Part shown: positions 1 to 7,860 of the stretch, in pieces
Numbering within the stretch: position 1 is the first letter of the stretch
Layout: every line of letters starts with the position of its first letter
Assembly: GCA_900551445.1 (NCBI GenBank)
Contig: URWA01000020.1
Location: 1-58,732, forward strand
Source: an uncultured Bacteroides sp.
Lineage (GTDB): Bacteria > Bacteroidota > Bacteroidia > Bacteroidales > Bacteroidaceae
Length of the DNA: 58,732 bases
Reading direction: 5' to 3'
Notes under the pieces: model-generated
What the model was told of the DNA's origin: nothing
Seen by the model: only the letters and a program-made list of their open reading frames with translations
The model's database searches: none
Program-made: the position numbers and the translations under genes

Positions 1-21
1 AGTCGGGGCTTTGTCATAAAA

Positions 22-55
22 AAAGAGGGTATGCATTTTGACACACCCTCTTTTT
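22..55 (+). terminator. Terminator of a gene upstream of the window
   Basis: The inverted repeat AAAGAGGGT / ACCCTCTTT (22-30 and 45-53) is followed by a T run. It reads as an intrinsic terminator for a gene that lies to the left of the window. Its loop holds the TTTG that looks like the -33 box of the hflX promoter. Confidence 0.75.
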
Positions 56-67
56 CTGTATATTTGC
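37..67 (+). promoter_or_regulatory. hflX operon promoter
   Basis: TTTG at 37-40 is followed after 18 nt by TATATTTGC at 59-67. This matches the Bacteroides primary sigma consensus (TTTG, about 19 nt, TAnnTTTG). The hflX ATG lies at 95, leaving a leader of roughly 20 nt. Confidence 0.7.
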
Positions 68-94
68 GACATATAGAAATTAGATTTACACTGA

Positions 95-1351
95 ATGAAG
101 GAATTTGTGATATCGGATGCGCAGACCGAAAAGGCTGCGCTGGTGGGTTTGATAACCCAGACTCAAAATGAACGTAAGACCAATGAATACCTGGATGAAC
201 TGGCTTTCCTGGCGGAGACGGCTGGGGCGGAGGTGGTGAAACGCTTCACCCAGAAGCTGGACACCCCCAACTCTGTGACGTATGTAGGAAAGGGTAAATT
301 GCAGGAAATCAAAGAATACTTGGCCGTTCAGAATGAAAGTGAGGAGACTGAAATCGGAATGGTGATTTTCGATGACGAACTCTCGGCGAAGCAAATCCGT
401 AACATTGAAAATGAGTTGAAAGTCAAAATACTCGACCGTACTTCATTAATCTTGGATATTTTTGCCATGCGGGCACAGACGGCCAATGCCAAAACGCAGG
501 TGGAGCTGGCGCAATACAAATACATGCTTCCCCGCTTGCAGCGTTTGTGGACACACTTGGAACGTCAGGGAGGTGGTTCCGGTGCCGGAGGTGGTAAAGG
601 TTCCGTGGGTCTGCGTGGTCCGGGTGAAACGCAGCTGGAAATGGACCGCCGTATCATCTTGAACCGTATGGCCTTGCTGAAGCAGCGTCTGGCTGAGATT
701 GATACGCAGAAATCCACTCAGCGTAAGAATCGCGGACGGTTGATTCGTGTGGCGTTGGTGGGATATACCAATGTGGGAAAATCTACGCTGATGAATCTGC
801 TGGCCAAGAGTGACGTGTTCGCGGAAAACAAACTGTTCGCTACACTGGATACCACAGTGCGCAAGGTGATTATCGAGAATCTGCCTTTCCTGTTGTCCGA
901 TACGGTAGGATTTATCCGGAAATTGCCGACCGACCTGGTCGATTCGTTCAAGTCGACGTTGGACGAGGTACGTGAGGCCGATTTACTGGTGCACGTGGTC
1001 GACATTTCTCATCCGGATTTTGAAGAACAGATTCAGGTGGTGGAAAAGACCATTGCCGATTTGGGTGCAGTCGGAAAACCGAGTATGATTGTATTTAACA
1101 AGGTGGATGCTTATACATACGTGGAGAAGGCGGAAGACGACCTGACTCCGAAGACAAAGGAGAATATCACCTTGGAGGAACTGATGCATACTTGGATGGC
1201 GAAATTGAACGACAACTGTATCTTCATTTCTGCCCGGGAGAAGACCAATATCGAACAGTTCCGCGACCTCTTATATAAAAAGGTAAGGGAACTGCATGTA
1301 CAGAAATATCCTTACAATGATTTTCTGTATCAGACCTACGACGAAGAATAA
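95..1351 (+). CDS. hflX: GTPase HflX
   Basis: This is a ribosome-associated GTPase of the HflX family, 418 aa, near the family's usual length. In known members it binds the 50S subunit and splits stalled or heat-damaged ribosomes. The N-terminal HflX domain is followed by a glycine-rich linker (about residues 165-185, ending in GETQLEMDRR, a hallmark of the family). The G domain has G1 GYTNVGKST at 223-231, the G3 motif DTVG at 269 and G4 NKVD at 335. The ATG at 95 sits just behind a clear promoter. It is the first gene of a likely three-gene operon, with 19 nt to the next gene. The identification is firm; the role in this organism is inferred from the family. Confidence 0.95.
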   Translation: MKEFVISDAQTEKAALVGLITQTQNERKTNEYLDELAFLAETAGAEVVKRFTQKLDTPNSVTYVGKGKLQEIKEYLAVQNESEETEIGMVIFDDELSAKQIRNIENELKVKILDRTSLILDIFAMRAQTANAKTQVELAQYKYMLPRLQRLWTHLERQGGGSGAGGGKGSVGLRGPGETQLEMDRRIILNRMALLKQRLAEIDTQKSTQRKNRGRLIRVALVGYTNVGKSTLMNLLAKSDVFAENKLFATLDTTVRKVIIENLPFLLSDTVGFIRKLPTDLVDSFKSTLDEVREADLLVHVVDISHPDFEEQIQVVEKTIADLGAVGKPSMIVFNKVDAYTYVEKAEDDLTPKTKENITLEELMHTWMAKLNDNCIFISAREKTNIEQFRDLLYKKVRELHVQKYPYNDFLYQTYDEE

Positions 1352-1370
1352 CCGACCAAATAGATAAAAA

Positions 1371-3362
1371 ATGACACAACACTATCGTTTACTGACACAA
1401 GAAGAAATTGTGCGGCTGGAGGCACAGCATTGTGTGGCTTCCGATTGGAGGAGCGTAGAGGTGGCGGAAGGCTTCTGTACAGACCACATCCATCATACTC
1501 GCTTCTCGGGAAAGATACGGCTGGGAGTCTTTGAAAAAGAGTTTACACTGGCAGGTGGAATAGCCAAACATGCGGGATTGTATTATGCCACTCTGCACAA
1601 TGTGTCGGTGGGGGATAATTGTTACATTGAAAACGTCAAGAATTATATTGCCAATTACGAAATCGGGCAGGATACGTTTATTGAAAACGTAGACATCATT
1701 CTGGTCGATTGCCGGAGCCGTTTCGGAAATGGGGTGGAAGTTTCGGTCTTGAATGAAACGGGAGGACGTGAGGTGATCATACACGACCGTCTGTCGGCCC
1801 ATCAGGCCTATATCATGGCGCTTTACCGCCATCGTCCGATGCTGATAGAGAAAATGCGGCAGATTATCGAGGCCTATGCAGAAGAGCATGCTTCGGAGAC
1901 AGGAACGATAGGGCATCATGTCACGATTGTCAATGCGGGTTACATCAAGAATGTGCGGATTGGCGACTATTGTCAGGTGGAAGGAGCCGGGCGTCTGAAG
2001 AACGGAAGTGTGAACAGCAATGAGTCGGCCCCGGTGCATATCGGTTACGGGGTGGTGTGCGATGATTTCATCATTTCAAGTGGCTCTCACGTGGAAGACG
2101 GTACTATGCTGACCCGTTGTTTCGTGGGGCAGGCGTGTCATCTGGGACACACGTATTCGGCTTCCGATTCGTTGTTCTTCAGCAACTGTCAGGAAGAGAA
2201 CGGAGAGGCTTGTGCCATTTTTGCGGGACCTTTCACGGTGACACACCATAAATCGACTTTATTGATTGCGGGTATGTTCTCGTTCATGAATGCGGGTTCG
2301 GGCTCGAATCAAAGCAATCACATGTACAAGTTGGGGCCGATTCATCAGGGAACGCTGGAACGGGGGGCGAAGACGACCTCTGATTCTTATGTGTTGTGGC
2401 CGGCCCGTATCGGTGCCTTTTCACTGGTGATGGGACGCCATGTAACGCATCCGGACACTTCCAATCTGCCTTTTTCTTATTTGATTGAAGAGAAAAACAC
2501 CACGTATCTGGTGCCGGGGGTCAATTTGCGGAGTGTGGGGACTATTCGCGATGCGCAGAAATGGCCCAAACGTGACAAGCGGAAGGATCCGAACCGGTTG
2601 GATCAGATTAATTACAACCTGCTGAGTCCGTACACCATTCAGAAGATGATGACGGGACGCCGGATTCTGAAGGAGTTGGCACGGGTGTCAGGAGAGACTT
2701 CGGAAATTTATTCTTATCAGAGTGCGAAAATCAAGAATTCTTCCTTGAACAAGGGAATCAAATTCTATGAAACGGCCATCCATAAGTTTTTGGGTAATTC
2801 TGTGATCAAACGGTTGGAAAACATCCGTTTTACTTCTGATGAAGACATCCGTAAACGGTTGTTGCCGGATACGCCGGTCGGTACGGGAGAATGGGTAGAC
2901 ATTTCCGGACTGATTGCACCGAAAAGTGAAATCGAACGGTTGATGGAAGATATTGAATGCGGACGGTTGACTTCCGTGGATGAGATACACAGCCGTTTTG
3001 CAGAGATGCATGCCCATTATTACACCTATGAGTGGACGTGGGCTTATGAGAAGATGCTGGAGTTTTACGGCTTGCAGGCAGATAAGGTGACGGCAGCAGA
3101 CATTGTGTCCATCGTACGTCAGTGGCAGGAAGCGGTAGTCGGACTGGATAAGATGGTGTATGAGGATGCCAAGAAAGAATTCTCACTGACCTCCATGACC
3201 GGATTTGGAGCCGATGGAAGCAGCGAGGAAAAAGTACGTGACTTTGAAGAAGTGCGGGGCGTGTTCGAAAGTAATCCGTTCGTAACGGCTGTGCTTGAGC
3301 ATATCAAGGTGAAAACCGCACTTGGAAACGAATTGATAGAACGTCTGAAGGATTTGTTGTAA
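1371..3362 (+). CDS. DUF4954 family protein, left-handed beta-helix type
   Basis: The 663-aa protein resembles the DUF4954 family found mainly in Bacteroidota. The middle part (about residues 60-330) shows hexapeptide-like spacing of small and hydrophobic residues, with phrases such as VSVGDNCYIENV and IGYGVVCDDFI, as in left-handed beta-helix acyltransferases and sugar-nucleotide enzymes. No signal peptide is visible, so it should be cytoplasmic. The C-terminal 250 residues look helical. The ATG at 1371 lies 19 nt after hflX, and the next gene starts 19 nt after its stop, so the three are probably co-transcribed. A nucleotide-sugar or acyl transfer role is possible from the fold, but I cannot name a substrate. 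Confidence 0.75.
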   Translation: MTQHYRLLTQEEIVRLEAQHCVASDWRSVEVAEGFCTDHIHHTRFSGKIRLGVFEKEFTLAGGIAKHAGLYYATLHNVSVGDNCYIENVKNYIANYEIGQDTFIENVDIILVDCRSRFGNGVEVSVLNETGGREVIIHDRLSAHQAYIMALYRHRPMLIEKMRQIIEAYAEEHASETGTIGHHVTIVNAGYIKNVRIGDYCQVEGAGRLKNGSVNSNESAPVHIGYGVVCDDFIISSGSHVEDGTMLTRCFVGQACHLGHTYSASDSLFFSNCQEENGEACAIFAGPFTVTHHKSTLLIAGMFSFMNAGSGSNQSNHMYKLGPIHQGTLERGAKTTSDSYVLWPARIGAFSLVMGRHVTHPDTSNLPFSYLIEEKNTTYLVPGVNLRSVGTIRDAQKWPKRDKRKDPNRLDQINYNLLSPYTIQKMMTGRRILKELARVSGETSEIYSYQSAKIKNSSLNKGIKFYETAIHKFLGNSVIKRLENIRFTSDEDIRKRLLPDTPVGTGEWVDISGLIAPKSEIERLMEDIECGRLTSVDEIHSRFAEMHAHYYTYEWTWAYEKMLEFYGLQADKVTAADIVSIVRQWQEAVVGLDKMVYEDAKKEFSLTSMTGFGADGSSEEKVRDFEEVRGVFESNPFVTAVLEHIKVKTALGNELIERLKDLL

Positions 3363-3381
3363 ATACAGGAGGGACCTGTGT

Positions 3382-4926
3382 ATGAAGAATATATACGGAT
3401 ATATATGTTTGCTTTGCTTGTGCTTCATGACCTTACAGGCACAGGCAGGACGGAAGAAGGTGTTGGAGTATCCCGGGTTTGTCTTTTCAAATACCACGGA
3501 AATAGAGTTCAAGCGGATGATTCTGACCGATGAGCAGACGCAGGTGGATGCGGTGATGTATGGTAAGCCTGGCACTCCGGTCGTCATCTCTTCCAGAGCC
3601 ATGCTGAAATGGGGCAATGGAGGAGTGGCACGGTTGCGTGAGGCAGAGCATATTTCGCTCGACGGAGTGACGGAACCGGAAGTTATTGGTGAGGATGGAC
3701 AATTGGGGGTGACTCTTTCTTTCGCACCGTTGCAACCCGATGTGCATGAAGTGGATTTCGTGGAACCGGAAATGGGATGGAACATCTTTGGTATTCAGTT
3801 GAGCCGGAAAGAGCCCTATGTATATGTGCCGAACTTTCTGACGTCGGAAAATCCGGCTCTCCAGAATGAATTGCCTGAACCGGGATTGTCGGCTGGCAAG
3901 GCCGTGGTGAACGGATATCTTTTGGGATACGAAGCCAAGATGTCTCTGTTTCCGGAACTGGTGTACGACGATGGCCTTTTCCCGAAAGAGTGGAATGTGC
4001 CGGTAAAAGTCCGTCAGGATGGTTTCTTTCATCTGGAAACAGATTTGTTGCAGCCCACTCTGACTTCATTGAAGCTGAACGGGGCCGTCTTACCCCTTTT
4101 CTTGGTTCCTGGAGAAGAACTGACTGTCTATGTCAACCTGCCTCGTCTGAGTATGTCGGCCTCTCACCTGCAGGGGAAGCATTATGAGAAAAAGGAAAAG
4201 GCTTGGTTTGATGGAGAGGCCGAAACGATAAATCGGGAACTTTCGTGTGGAAGCTTGTCGGCATTGGAGGCTTATCGGGCCGTGGAAAAAGGCTTGATGG
4301 AGCAGCCGGAAATTGCAGCGAAGTTAAAGGCCGATTACGATAAAGCCAGACCGGTGTGTGAGCACTTGCTCGCCACTTCTTCCTTGACTTCGGACGACCG
4401 GAAGGTGCTTAAAACGGTGGAGTTCCCGGAGATTCGCACGTATGTGGAAGCGGTTGCACAGGCTTTGCAACTGAATGCGGCACGGGTGGAATCCACCAAG
4501 GAAGCGGTAATTGCTTCGTTGGCTACGCAGGTGGAAGGGGCAGACATCCTTCCGCAGATTATCGCACCCCATAAAGGTCGGGCTATCCTGGTGGATTTCT
4601 GGGCTACCTGGTGCGGTCCTTGCCGGAAAAGCATGCAAGCCATGGTACCTCTGAAAAGAGGCTTGTCTTCCAAAGACATTGTATATATTTATCTGACCGG
4701 CCCCTCTTCGCCGGAGAATATCTGGAAGTCCAGTCTTTCCAAGATGACGGGAGTACATTACCGGTTGACGGATTCCCAATGGAAATACCTTTGTAATGCG
4801 TATGGGGTGACTGGCATCCCGGCTTACCTGATTATCAGTCATGATGGAAAATTGCAGGCGCGCTATGTAGGTTTCCCGGGAGTGGATGTATTGCAGAAAG
4901 ATTTGCTTCGTGCCGTGGAAGAGTGA
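3382..4926 (+). CDS. Exported thioredoxin-fold (TlpA-like) protein
   Basis: This 514-aa protein begins with a signal peptide (about residues 1-22, cut near AQA-GRK). The last 130 residues are a thioredoxin-fold domain with the redox motif WCGPC (Trp410, Cys411, Cys414), a cis-Pro region (GIPAYLI) and the usual LVDFWATWC lead-in. The long N-terminal part is beta-rich and resembles the Bacteroidetes periplasmic TlpA/DUF4369-like architecture, but I cannot assign it. It probably acts as a periplasmic thiol-disulfide reductase. The start at 3382 has a good ribosome-binding site (AGGAGGG at about 3367-3373) and is 19 nt downstream of the DUF4954 gene. Function as a reductase is likely; its target is unknown. 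Confidence 0.85.
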   Translation: MKNIYGYICLLCLCFMTLQAQAGRKKVLEYPGFVFSNTTEIEFKRMILTDEQTQVDAVMYGKPGTPVVISSRAMLKWGNGGVARLREAEHISLDGVTEPEVIGEDGQLGVTLSFAPLQPDVHEVDFVEPEMGWNIFGIQLSRKEPYVYVPNFLTSENPALQNELPEPGLSAGKAVVNGYLLGYEAKMSLFPELVYDDGLFPKEWNVPVKVRQDGFFHLETDLLQPTLTSLKLNGAVLPLFLVPGEELTVYVNLPRLSMSASHLQGKHYEKKEKAWFDGEAETINRELSCGSLSALEAYRAVEKGLMEQPEIAAKLKADYDKARPVCEHLLATSSLTSDDRKVLKTVEFPEIRTYVEAVAQALQLNAARVESTKEAVIASLATQVEGADILPQIIAPHKGRAILVDFWATWCGPCRKSMQAMVPLKRGLSSKDIVYIYLTGPSSPENIWKSSLSKMTGVHYRLTDSQWKYLCNAYGVTGIPAYLIISHDGKLQARYVGFPGVDVLQKDLLRAVEE

Positions 4927-4982
4927 AGCGGATTGCCGATAACTTTTTGGATGAATTAAGGAAAAATTTCAATAATACTTTG

Positions 4983-4991
4983 TAACTTTGC
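4983..4991 (+). promoter_or_regulatory. -7 box of the fumarase promoter
   Basis: TAACTTTGC fits the Bacteroides -7 consensus and lies 31 nt upstream of the fumarase ATG. I find no convincing TTTG at the -33 position. Confidence 0.5.
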
Positions 4992-5022
4992 TGCACGATA
5001 ACTAACAATAAATACAATTATT

Positions 5023-6666
5023 ATGGCAACACCAGAATTCAAGTATCAGCCGATGTTCGAGAAAGGTAAAGATACGACTGAATACTATTTGCTTACAAAG
5101 GACTATGTATCAGTAAGCGAGTTTGAAGGAAAACCTATCTTGAAGGTTGAAAAGGAAGGTCTTACAGCGATGGCAAATGCGGCTTTCCATGATGTCTCTT
5201 TCATGCTGCGCCGTTCACACAACGAAAAGGTGGCTAAGATTCTGCACGATCCGGAAGCCAGCGAAAACGATAAGTTTGTAGCACTTACTTTCCTGCGCAA
5301 TGCAGAAGTGGCTGCTAAAGGCGTACTGCCTTTCTGCCAGGATACGGGTACTGCCATTATCCACGGTGAAAAAGGTCAGCAGGTATGGACAGGCTACTGC
5401 GATGAAGAAGCATTGTCTCTGGGTGTGTACAAGACTTATACAGAAAACAACCTGCGTTATTCTCAGAATGCACCGTTGACCATGTACGACGAAGTGAACA
5501 CTCGTTGCAACCTCCCTGCACAGATTGATATCGAAGCTACTCAGGGAATGGAATATGAATTCCTTTGCGTAACAAAAGGTGGTGGTTCTGCCAACAAGAC
5601 TTATTTGTATCAGGAAACAAAAGCCATCCTGAACCCGGATACACTGGTTCCGTTCCTGGTAGAAAAGATGAAGACCCTGGGTACAGCTGCTTGTCCTCCT
5701 TACCATGTAGCATTTGTGATTGGAGGTACTTCTGCTGAAAAGAACCTGTTGACTGTGAAACTGGCTTCTACTCACTATTACGATAACCTGCCGACTACAG
5801 GTAATGAATATGGTCGTGCATTCCGTGATCTGGATTTGGAACAGAAGTTGCTGGAAGCTGCTCACAACATTGGCTTGGGTGCACAGTTCGGTGGTAAATA
5901 TTATGCACACGATATCCGCGTCATCCGTCTACCGCGTCACGGTGCTTCTTGTCCGGTAGGTCTGGGCGTATCTTGCTCTGCCGACCGTAACATCAAATGT
6001 AAAATCAACAAAGACGGTATCTGGATTGAAAAGCTGGATTCAAATCCGGGCGAACTGATTCCGGAAGAATTGCGTCAGGCTGGTGAAGGCAATGTGGTAA
6101 AGATTGACCTGAACCGTCCGATGAAAGAAATCTTGGCCGACCTTGACAAATATCCGGTAGCTACCCGTCTGTCATTGACTGGTACCATCATCGTAGGTCG
6201 TGACATCGCTCATGCCAAACTGAAAGAACGTCTGGACCGCGGTGAAGACCTGCCTCAATACATCAAGGATCATCCGATTTATTACGCTGGTCCGGCCAAG
6301 ACCCCGAAGGGAATGGCTTGCGGTTCTATGGGACCGACAACTGCCGGACGTATGGACCCGTACGTAGACCTGTTCCAGAGTCATGGTGGTTCTATGATTA
6401 TGTTGGCCAAAGGTAACCGTAGCCAGGCTGTGACAGATGCCTGCAAGAAACACGGTGGTTTCTATTTGGGCTCAATCGGTGGTCCGGCTGCTATCTTGGC
6501 ACAGAACAATATCAAGAGCATTGAATGTGTGGAATATCCGGAACTGGGTATGGAAGCTATCTGGAAGATTGAAGTGGAAGACTTCCCGGCATTTATCCTG
6601 GTAGATAACAAGGGTAATGATTTCTTTAAACAAATCAAACCTCGTTGCGCATGCAACTGTAAATAA
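5023..6666 (+). CDS. Fumarate hydratase, class I (iron-sulfur)
   Basis: This 547-aa enzyme interconverts fumarate and L-malate in the cytoplasm; in gut Bacteroides this step belongs to the reductive branch that makes succinate and propionate. It is a single-chain class I enzyme. The N-terminal alpha domain contains LPFCQDTG, whose Cys105 is the expected 4Fe-4S ligand, and further conserved cysteines occur in SCSADRN. The C-terminal beta domain has the CGSMGPTTAGRMD motif. Length and order match the FumA/FumB type, which is oxygen-sensitive. It has its own -7 box and a strong terminator, so it is probably monocistronic. fumA versus fumB naming is not meaningful here, so I leave the symbol empty. 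Confidence 0.95.
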   Translation: MATPEFKYQPMFEKGKDTTEYYLLTKDYVSVSEFEGKPILKVEKEGLTAMANAAFHDVSFMLRRSHNEKVAKILHDPEASENDKFVALTFLRNAEVAAKGVLPFCQDTGTAIIHGEKGQQVWTGYCDEEALSLGVYKTYTENNLRYSQNAPLTMYDEVNTRCNLPAQIDIEATQGMEYEFLCVTKGGGSANKTYLYQETKAILNPDTLVPFLVEKMKTLGTAACPPYHVAFVIGGTSAEKNLLTVKLASTHYYDNLPTTGNEYGRAFRDLDLEQKLLEAAHNIGLGAQFGGKYYAHDIRVIRLPRHGASCPVGLGVSCSADRNIKCKINKDGIWIEKLDSNPGELIPEELRQAGEGNVVKIDLNRPMKEILADLDKYPVATRLSLTGTIIVGRDIAHAKLKERLDRGEDLPQYIKDHPIYYAGPAKTPKGMACGSMGPTTAGRMDPYVDLFQSHGGSMIMLAKGNRSQAVTDACKKHGGFYLGSIGGPAAILAQNNIKSIECVEYPELGMEAIWKIEVEDFPAFILVDNKGNDFFKQIKPRCACNCK

Positions 6667-6723
6667 AAATCATGAACTTCTCACGCTTCATCCCATAGCG
6701 GGGGTATGAAGCCTACTATAATG

Positions 6724-6770
6724 AAGGATTTGCAAGCCGTAGCCTGCGGGCCGGATTTGCAAATCCTTTT
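6724..6770 (+). terminator. Fumarase terminator
   Basis: A perfect 12-bp stem AAGGATTTGCAA / TTGCAAATCCTT (6724-6735 and 6757-6768) with a GC-rich loop runs into T residues. It lies inside an apparent N-terminal extension of the next reading frame, so it argues for the later start at 6814. Confidence 0.85.
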
Positions 6771-6813
6771 CTTACATTCTTTTTTCGCCAATCTGTTGTT
6801 TTATCATCGTAAA

Positions 6814-7785
6814 ATGAATATACTGCGTTTTTGTAAGAACTGGACGCTTCCGATAGCCATGATCATGGGAGTCATCCTATATTTTGTGTATGTCAATATT
6901 CCTTTTTTGGCCCCGACCAAACCGTTTGTGAGCCGTGCCATCGACATTGTGCAGCCGGTGTTGATTTTCCTGATGCTGTTTCTCACGTTCTGTAAAATCA
7001 GTCTGCACGATTTGAAGCTGTGTGCCTGGCATCTGCGTCTGCTGCTGATTCAGGGAATCAGTTTTGTGGTCTTGGGCTTGCTGCTGGTGATATTTCCTGA
7101 TTTCCAGGCCCGTATTCTGGTGGAAGGAGCGATGATTTGTCTGATTTGCCCTACGGCCACGGCAGCCGCTGTGGTCACCCGTAAACTGGGGGGAGATGCG
7201 GCTCATCTGACTACCTATACCATTCTGATAAATATCCTGACTGCCATTCTGGTGCCCTTGATGCTTCCGCTGGTTCATCCGCATCCAGAACTGAATTTCG
7301 GTAGTTCGTTCACCCTGATTTTAGGAAAAGTCTTCCCGTTGTTGCTTTGTCCGTTTCTGGCGGCTATTCTGCTGCGGGTACTTCTGCCGAAGGTACATGC
7401 CAAAATCGCACAGTATCATGAATTGTCTTTCTATTTGTGGGCCGTAGCCCTGACTCTGGCCATCGGAGTGACGGTAAAAAGTATCGTTCACAGCGACGTG
7501 TCTTTCTGGTATCAGGCTGGATTGGGAGTCGTTTCTTTGGTGTGCTGTGGTCTGCAGTTCTATTTTGGAAAGAAAGCCGGGCGTAAGTACGGTGATTCCA
7601 TCAGTTCCGGGCAGGCTTTGGGACAGAAAAATACCGTATTTGCCATTTGGATGGGCTATACCTTCTTCACTCCCGTGACGGCAGTAGCTGCCGGTTTCTA
7701 CAGTGTATGGCACAATGTGGTCAATTCCTACCAGTTGTATTTGCAGCGTAAGGCGGAAGGAGCGTCCGACGCTTTGAAAAATTAA
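6814..7785 (+). CDS. Bile acid:sodium symporter (BASS)-like membrane transporter
   Basis: The 323-aa protein is almost entirely hydrophobic, with about nine to ten membrane segments, and resembles BASS/arsenical-resistance ACR3-like transporters of the inner membrane. The phrases CPTATAAAVVTRKLGG and GQALGQKNTVFAIWMGY match the two conserved crossover regions of the BASS fold. Substrates in this family are organic anions taken up with sodium; the substrate here cannot be told from sequence. The frame stays open upstream to 6706, but that extension runs through the fumarase terminator, so I place the start at the ATG at 6814. It seems to be a single gene; no terminator is evident after it. Confidence 0.75.
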   Translation: MNILRFCKNWTLPIAMIMGVILYFVYVNIPFLAPTKPFVSRAIDIVQPVLIFLMLFLTFCKISLHDLKLCAWHLRLLLIQGISFVVLGLLLVIFPDFQARILVEGAMICLICPTATAAAVVTRKLGGDAAHLTTYTILINILTAILVPLMLPLVHPHPELNFGSSFTLILGKVFPLLLCPFLAAILLRVLLPKVHAKIAQYHELSFYLWAVALTLAIGVTVKSIVHSDVSFWYQAGLGVVSLVCCGLQFYFGKKAGRKYGDSISSGQALGQKNTVFAIWMGYTFFTPVTAVAAGFYSVWHNVVNSYQLYLQRKAEGASDALKN

Positions 7786-7860
7786 CAGCTTGTCTGTCAT
7801 TGCTGTGCGCGGAAAGTTGTAACTTTGCCGACACTTTGTAATGTAGAAGAATAGATTCGC

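Noticed and set aside
1389..2039. 216-aa open frame on the minus strand
   Set aside because: Shadow of the DUF4954 gene, which fits its operon spacing.
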